A DNA stretch of 64,000 bases, taken from NCBI GenBank assembly GCA_964399165.1, contig CAYNPO010000005.1, positions 1-64,000 on the forward strand, given 5' to 3'. Below, piece after piece: positions 60,263-64,000 of the stretch (the first letter of the stretch is position 1; every line of letters starts with the position of its first letter). Below the pieces are notes generated by a model, which was not told the origin of the DNA, did no database searches, and saw only the letters and a list, made by a program, of their open reading frames with translations. A program made the translations under genes and the position numbers. This DNA is from UBA6144 sp964399165. GTDB lineage: Bacteria > Bdellovibrionota > Bacteriovoracia > Bacteriovoracales > Bacteriovoracaceae.

Positions 60263-61600
60263 TTACGCGCCCGCGCGGTTCTCCGTGCGGGTGTGGCGCC
60301 TCACAATGGCTTCCACCAGTTCTACGTACGCCTGCATGGCCTGGTTGGACTCATGCAGGATGAGGATGAGGCTCTTGGCGACCTCCACCAGGTTGTGGCC
60401 CTGGGCTGCGGATTTGGCGAATTTCAGTCCGGTGCGGAACACATCCAGTTCGGGGAATGCCGCCAGGGTCTTCTCCGCCAGTGCGTCCACCTCCCCCACC
60501 TTCTGGTTCAGTTCTTGCAGGTCCTGTTCCCGTGGTATGCCCGTGGCGGCCTTATCCAGGAATTCTTGTAGGAACTTGATGCCGAACTGGTGGAGATGGG
60601 TGAGCTTACCGAATGCGGCTTGGGACGCCTTGAGCCGAAGGCAGCAATCGGATGTAACGACGGGGATAGGGAGGTCGACTTCGCGCAAGTCATTCACGTA
60701 GTTCAGCACGACGTAGTGTAGGACGTCGTAGGCTTCCAGTGCCGTAGCGTACGTCGTGCCTTCAACCTGGTGGCAGACGCCCCCGAGGAACTCGTCGGTG
60801 AGGCGGAAGGCTCCGGTCGGAGAAGCGTCAGGCTTTTTGAGCAATGCGAGCGCCTGTCCGGGCGTTGGGTTGGATTCCAGGGAGAGGTACCAGGAATGGG
60901 CCCGAGGAAGGACTAGAAGAGAATCGAAGGGCCCTCCGTGTAGCAGCACCGTAGGCACGTCATGATAGGAGAGCCACGATGCGAGCGCAGAGTTTCCACC
61001 GATGTAGCCCTCGAGCGCCTCGGCTCGGAACGGGGCCGGTGGGACGTGATCCAGCACCTTGCCTGTGTGTGAAGCCGCTGCCAGCGACAGCAACTCCTCG
61101 CCCCATGAGCGGCGAGACGTCGGGAGCGAGTCCAAGTCAACAACCCACGTTCCATTCCCGAGAACTCGCGGAACTGCTGTCTCGTAAGGCGTATGTCCCA
61201 TGAGAACGCGGGTGAAAAGGTCATAGGGGGAAAACGGCGCGAACCGGCGGGCGGTCCATTGGGAAAGGAAGGTTTGTGCCCATCGGCCTTTTACCGCCAA
61301 GCCGCCATCGAACGTGACCCCGGAACGATGGTTCGCATGGACTTTATCGATGAAGCGCGCCAAGTCCTCATCGGAGTCCAGCTGGATGGCGAGCTCATAA
61401 GCAGTGTGGGAGAGTTTGCGGTCGTGGATAGCCTGTAACCATGGCCCAGGAGGGCTCCACCAGCTGGGCACCGACTTGGCGGAGACGAGGAGGTCAAGCT
61501 CCAGGTCAGGATGGTGGCGCTTGGCGGTGATGGCGGCGGCGGCGGCGTCTACGAAAAGCTTCGGGTGGTCCGGGATGGCCATCAATACGCGCAGGTTCAT
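60263..61600 (-). CDS. Glycosyltransferase family 9-like protein (second copy)
   Basis: This 445-residue cytoplasmic protein resembles the heptosyltransferase (GT9, GT-B fold) layout. The N-terminal MNLRVLMAIPDHPKLFVDAAAAA and the C-terminal-domain motif GYIGGNSALASWLSYHDVPTVLLHGGP match the GT9 pattern in which a G/DxGxxHLAA helix precedes VPxVxLxG, but the usual histidine is W. The last 150 residues are helical and not GT9-like. It overlaps the preceding GT9-like gene by an ATGA junction. A modified or non-catalytic transferase acting on flagellin is a reasonable guess. Confidence 0.6.
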   Translation of the reverse strand: MNLRVLMAIPDHPKLFVDAAAAAITAKRHHPDLELDLLVSAKSVPSWWSPPGPWLQAIHDRKLSHTAYELAIQLDSDEDLARFIDKVHANHRSGVTFDGGLAVKGRWAQTFLSQWTARRFAPFSPYDLFTRVLMGHTPYETAVPRVLGNGTWVVDLDSLPTSRRSWGEELLSLAAASHTGKVLDHVPPAPFRAEALEGYIGGNSALASWLSYHDVPTVLLHGGPFDSLLVLPRAHSWYLSLESNPTPGQALALLKKPDASPTGAFRLTDEFLGGVCHQVEGTTYATALEAYDVLHYVVLNYVNDLREVDLPIPVVTSDCCLRLKASQAAFGKLTHLHQFGIKFLQEFLDKAATGIPREQDLQELNQKVGEVDALAEKTLAAFPELDVFRTGLKFAKSAAQGHNLVEVAKSLILILHESNQAMQAYVELVEAIVRRHTRTENRAGA

Positions 61601-62808
61601 AATGTCAGGGCCAAATCTGTCTTGGGGATCTCTAGGGTGGTGGCGCGGTGAACACGTTCATAGAAATGGTTGAGGGAGCGCAGGCGCTGTCGCACCGCCT
61701 GCACGTCACGTTCCCCTCGCACAAGTGGGGCGAGTCCGGGTTGTAAGCTCAACTCTACGGCGGACACAAAGGCGAGGGTGCCTCGGTGGTTTTGCCACAG
61801 GGACTCCAGTTCCTCGGCCGATTCCTCACCTATGCGGCGAGCCCCACCCAGGAGGGCCTTGCTGAAATCGCGCAGACTAAGGACTTCCTGTAGAAGGAAG
61901 GGGCCGAGGGCTTCGCGCTCGTAGCGCCCCAGAATCTTTTCGGCGGCCAGCGCGAGCTTGGCATTGCCGAGGTAATCAAAAAGGAATGAGAGGCAAATCC
62001 ATTTGCGCATCGCCAGCGGCAAGAGTTCCGCCAAACGGTCTGGCAGAACATCCGGGTCCACGTCAGTCGCAGTCAATCGCGCTTCCCACGCCCCCCCGCC
62101 AGATTCGCCTCCATAGGTGAAGTCCACGAACAAGCGAAGGGCCGGGTCGGCGCCCTCGAGGTCGAGAAGGGTGAAGAGACGCGCGAGGCGCTCGCGTTCG
62201 GCAGAGTCCGTCGCGCCAGCGTCCCAACCCACCACGATAGTCTTGAAGGGTGAATCAGGTTTAGCCGCCTTGACCTCCCCCACCCGCGCGAAGGAGCGTT
62301 CGGTGACAGTCCACTCCAGCTGGCCCAAGGCCTTGGCTGCTAGCCAAGCGTGGCAACGGGGGTCGGAGACGCCCCAGGTTTCCAGGATACGGGCAAGCTT
62401 AAGTGTGGGTTCCGCGCATTCCATGCGAACGCCTTCCGCGCGGGCCCCCACCGTGGCGCCAGCTTCCAGTATGGCGGCGATGGCGGCGTCCAGGGAGCCG
62501 CCACCCAGGTTGAAAACCCGTTCCCAACGGAGTGACGTTACCGGTTCCAGGGCGCGCTGGAAAAAATGAAAGGCGGTGTCGTCGCCGTGCAACGGCGAGA
62601 AAGCGCATTTCTGGACGAAAGAAAGGTCCAGGGAAAGTACTTCGTCGAAAGTCCCCGCAGCGAGGACTTGCTCCACCTCGGTCGGCCGGACTAAAGCCAC
62701 ATGGCGGCCGGGATACTTCTTTCGCAGGGCGGGCACCTGCAGGGTCCCCATCAACGTGACGGCGCCCTTGGACGTCAGAAGATGTAGGTTTCGCAGCTCA
62801 TTCTGCAT
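61597..62808 (-). CDS. Glycosyltransferase family 9-like protein (first copy)
   Basis: This 403-residue protein starts at ATG 62808, behind GGGAGGG on the minus strand. LTSKGAVTLMGTLQVPALRKKYPGRHVALVRPTEVE matches the heptosyltransferase start, where a short loop, then ALRKxYP, then a strand are conserved. VFNLGGGSLDAAI fits the next strand-loop. The donor-binding part is poorly conserved. The C-terminal third is helical. Sequence and neighbours suggest a sugar transferase working with the Maf-like protein on flagellin. Low identity means the assignment is by pattern. Confidence 0.6.
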   Translation of the reverse strand: MQNELRNLHLLTSKGAVTLMGTLQVPALRKKYPGRHVALVRPTEVEQVLAAGTFDEVLSLDLSFVQKCAFSPLHGDDTAFHFFQRALEPVTSLRWERVFNLGGGSLDAAIAAILEAGATVGARAEGVRMECAEPTLKLARILETWGVSDPRCHAWLAAKALGQLEWTVTERSFARVGEVKAAKPDSPFKTIVVGWDAGATDSAERERLARLFTLLDLEGADPALRLFVDFTYGGESGGGAWEARLTATDVDPDVLPDRLAELLPLAMRKWICLSFLFDYLGNAKLALAAEKILGRYEREALGPFLLQEVLSLRDFSKALLGGARRIGEESAEELESLWQNHRGTLAFVSAVELSLQPGLAPLVRGERDVQAVRQRLRSLNHFYERVHRATTLEIPKTDLALTL

Positions 62809-63427
62809 GCATGCCCTCCCAGTAGGCGCGCAGCCAAGCCGCTTTCTGCGAGGATGGTAACTCCCGAGTGGCGCGTGCGAGCGAAGCATCCCCTTGGCTG
62901 ACAAGAAATGATGCCCAGGCGGGATCGGCGTGCCTCCACTCCTCTAGCGCCCGGGGCGCGCGCTTGGCAAGAAAGGCTCGATAGAACGTCGTATCCGTCT
63001 CCCAAGATGGGCGATGGATGATGACTGCCGGCTTTTCGAGTAACAAGCGACACAGGACCTCGTCCTCCCACAGTGCAGCGGCCGTGGCGGAGGTGTGCAC
63101 ATGGATTCCGGCTTCGTTGGTGCGATAGCTCGCCCACAATCGCGCCACTTCAGGCAGGGCCTCTACTGCGTGCAAGCGGTAGTTCTTGTGCTTCAGGCGG
63201 AGGATCTTCGCCAATTCTTCGAGGTGGTAACCAAAGCCCAGACCGAGCACCAGCACGGCGGGGGAGCGCTGGATCTGCGCCAGGTGGTTATTGGCCCACA
63301 CCTCCGCTTCGCGCCGAGGGTTGTGCAGCGAGTGCAGCGGGTTGCCGTCCACGAGGGGGACGAGGTCCTTGGTCTTGGACTCTGTGAGGGAAAGGCGGCT
63401 GGGCATGAGCGGGGCATCCTCTTCCAT
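62798..63427 (-). CDS. Truncated Maf/DUF115-like flagellin glycosylation factor
   Basis: This 209-residue protein contains the segment NPLHSLHNPRREAEVWANNH followed by VLVLGLGFGYHLEELAKILR, which is the hallmark of the N-terminal part of Maf-type motility accessory factors (DUF115), known to modify flagellin with nonulosonic acids. Full Maf proteins are about 600 residues, so this one is roughly a third, and the later DUF115 core is missing. The two following GT9-like genes may supply what is absent. Start ATG 63427 is a choice; GTG 63445 and ATG 63406 are possible. Confidence 0.65.
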   Translation of the reverse strand: MEEDAPLMPSRLSLTESKTKDLVPLVDGNPLHSLHNPRREAEVWANNHLAQIQRSPAVLVLGLGFGYHLEELAKILRLKHKNYRLHAVEALPEVARLWASYRTNEAGIHVHTSATAAALWEDEVLCRLLLEKPAVIIHRPSWETDTTFYRAFLAKRAPRALEEWRHADPAWASFLVSQGDASLARATRELPSSQKAAWLRAYWEGMHAE

Positions 63428-63490
63428 AAGGATTTCGGGGCACACACCCTATTTCGGCACGGGGCCGTCGGCCTTGTCAAACCAGGATGA

Positions 63491-63811
63491 TTACTTGACC
63501 TGGCCGGAATGGTAAGCCCGATGGGCCTCTGCACCCTTGTGCGCTCGGGAGATCTCCTCTCGCAGGCGCTCGCGCACCTCGACCATTAGGCCGAGAAGCA
63601 CTTCGTTGGTTTTATCAGCCTCACGCAGTAATGCCAAATCAGCTTCGGAGACATCCGCACGGGTAGCTAGAAGGTTTAGCAACCGCTCGCGGTTGTCCAC
63701 AACGGAAATGGCGTCGTCGAGGCGGCCGGAGCGGACCAGTGAAACGGCTTTCTCCGTCAGACGGAAAGCGCGCCAGGCGAGTTGTCCGGTGGGTAGGTCG
63801 CGCTCAGCCAT
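63491..63811 (-). CDS. fliT: FliT-like flagellar export chaperone
   Basis: This 106-residue all-helical protein follows fliS in an overlapping arrangement, which is the usual place for fliT. LLNLLATRADVSEADLALLREADKTNEVLLGLM and the charged ends fit a FliT-like helical bundle. FliT chaperones the cap protein FliD and can regulate FlhDC in enterobacteria; here only the chaperone role is expected. Conservation is low, so the call relies on size and context. Confidence 0.65.
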   Translation of the reverse strand: MAERDLPTGQLAWRAFRLTEKAVSLVRSGRLDDAISVVDNRERLLNLLATRADVSEADLALLREADKTNEVLLGLMVEVRERLREEISRAHKGAEAHRAYHSGQVK

Positions 63812-64000
63812 TGGCGGCTTTCGGCGGCGTGGGCGCCGCGGGGGCAGGGGAGGTCTTGAGCGACTTCACCGCCTCAGTCCATCCGTCGTAAAGCGTGTTG
63901 AGCACTTTGAGGCAGCCCTCGAGGGGCTGCTTGTCGATCTTGATGTTGGCCTGGGTGCTGGCGTACATCAGGTAGTCGTAGAGGGAATTGAGTTCTTTGG
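63804..64000 (-). CDS. fliS: FliS flagellin chaperone, C-terminal part (5' end outside window)
   Basis: The last 64 residues of FliS are visible, with the frame open to the right edge. LNSLYDYLMYASTQANIKIDKQPLEGCLKVLNTLYDGWTEAV matches the end of FliS, where LYDYLxxxLxxANxxxD and a TLxxGW motif are conserved. The tail is rich in Pro and Ala. FliS binds the C-terminal disordered end of flagellin before export. The end overlaps fliT by 8 bp. The call is supported by the sequence alone, as the protein is partial. Confidence 0.85.
   Translation of the reverse strand, partial: KELNSLYDYLMYASTQANIKIDKQPLEGCLKVLNTLYDGWTEAVKSLKTSPAPAAPTPPKAANG

Noticed and set aside
1..64000. CRISPR arrays, insertion sequences, integrases, prophage genes or attachment sites
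   Set aside because: No regularly spaced repeats, transposase or phage structural genes were seen. The tRNA genes are not flanked by integrase genes or by visible direct copies of their 3' ends.

Overview
The window is 64 kb of dense, high-GC bacterial chromosome with no insertion sequences, prophage or CRISPR array. The gene content points to a flagellated Gram-negative with a meso-diaminopimelate wall, most likely in the Bdellovibrionota or a neighbouring former-deltaproteobacterial lineage. The clues are LpxH, a heptose-1-phosphate adenylyltransferase, a MurE with the DNPR signature, an MglA-type polarity GTPase, an FtsI with a C-terminal PASTA-like domain, RNase J, and a short flagellin starting MGLRINTN. 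This placement comes from family knowledge, not a database search.

Layout. 1-6546: the end of nuoL, then nuoM and nuoN, followed by five overlapping small membrane genes that look like reduced copies of NuoA, NuoH, NuoJ, NuoK and an antiporter-type subunit. 6615-12387: a large TPR protein, serS, two tRNA-Ser genes, a membrane protein and tRNA-Arg. 12482-17978: envelope and secreted proteins, a methyltransferase, an RRM protein, an M28 peptidase, pdxH and a PAP2 phosphatase. 17982-24863: two lipid-linked-sugar type glycosyltransferases, a PilZ membrane protein, tadA, a third tRNA-Ser, a beta-propeller protein, a metal-receptor fold protein and a four-gene membrane cassette.

24951-46768: the SRP RNA with a strong promoter, then an almost gapless co-directional run: dnaX-ebfC-recR, a roadblock-like gene, mglA, a DksA-type gene, mtnP, and a complete dcw cluster (rsmH, ftsL, ftsI, murE, murF, mraY, murD, ftsW, murG, murC, murB, ftsQ, ftsA, ftsZ). 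No mraZ or ddl is seen. 46769-49645: leftward genes for a B-box-like membrane protein, RNase J and uridine kinase. 49772-55293: rightward prmA-like, rsmE, RDD protein, hldE-C type adenylyltransferase, flagellin with a strong terminator, a YcgR-like PilZ protein and lpxH. 55290-64000: a leftward set read fliS-fliT-Maf-like-two GT9-like genes-small helical protein-histidine kinase-response regulator-nadK-recN.

The most unusual items are the reduced complex-I-like gene set lacking the proton-channel carboxylates (4196-6546), a MurD that has lost most catalytic residues although it sits alone in the murD slot (37243-38625), a roadblock-like partner candidate beside mglA, an FtsQ that starts with a signal-peptide-like segment, and a flagellin-modification-like cluster behind fliS/fliT.
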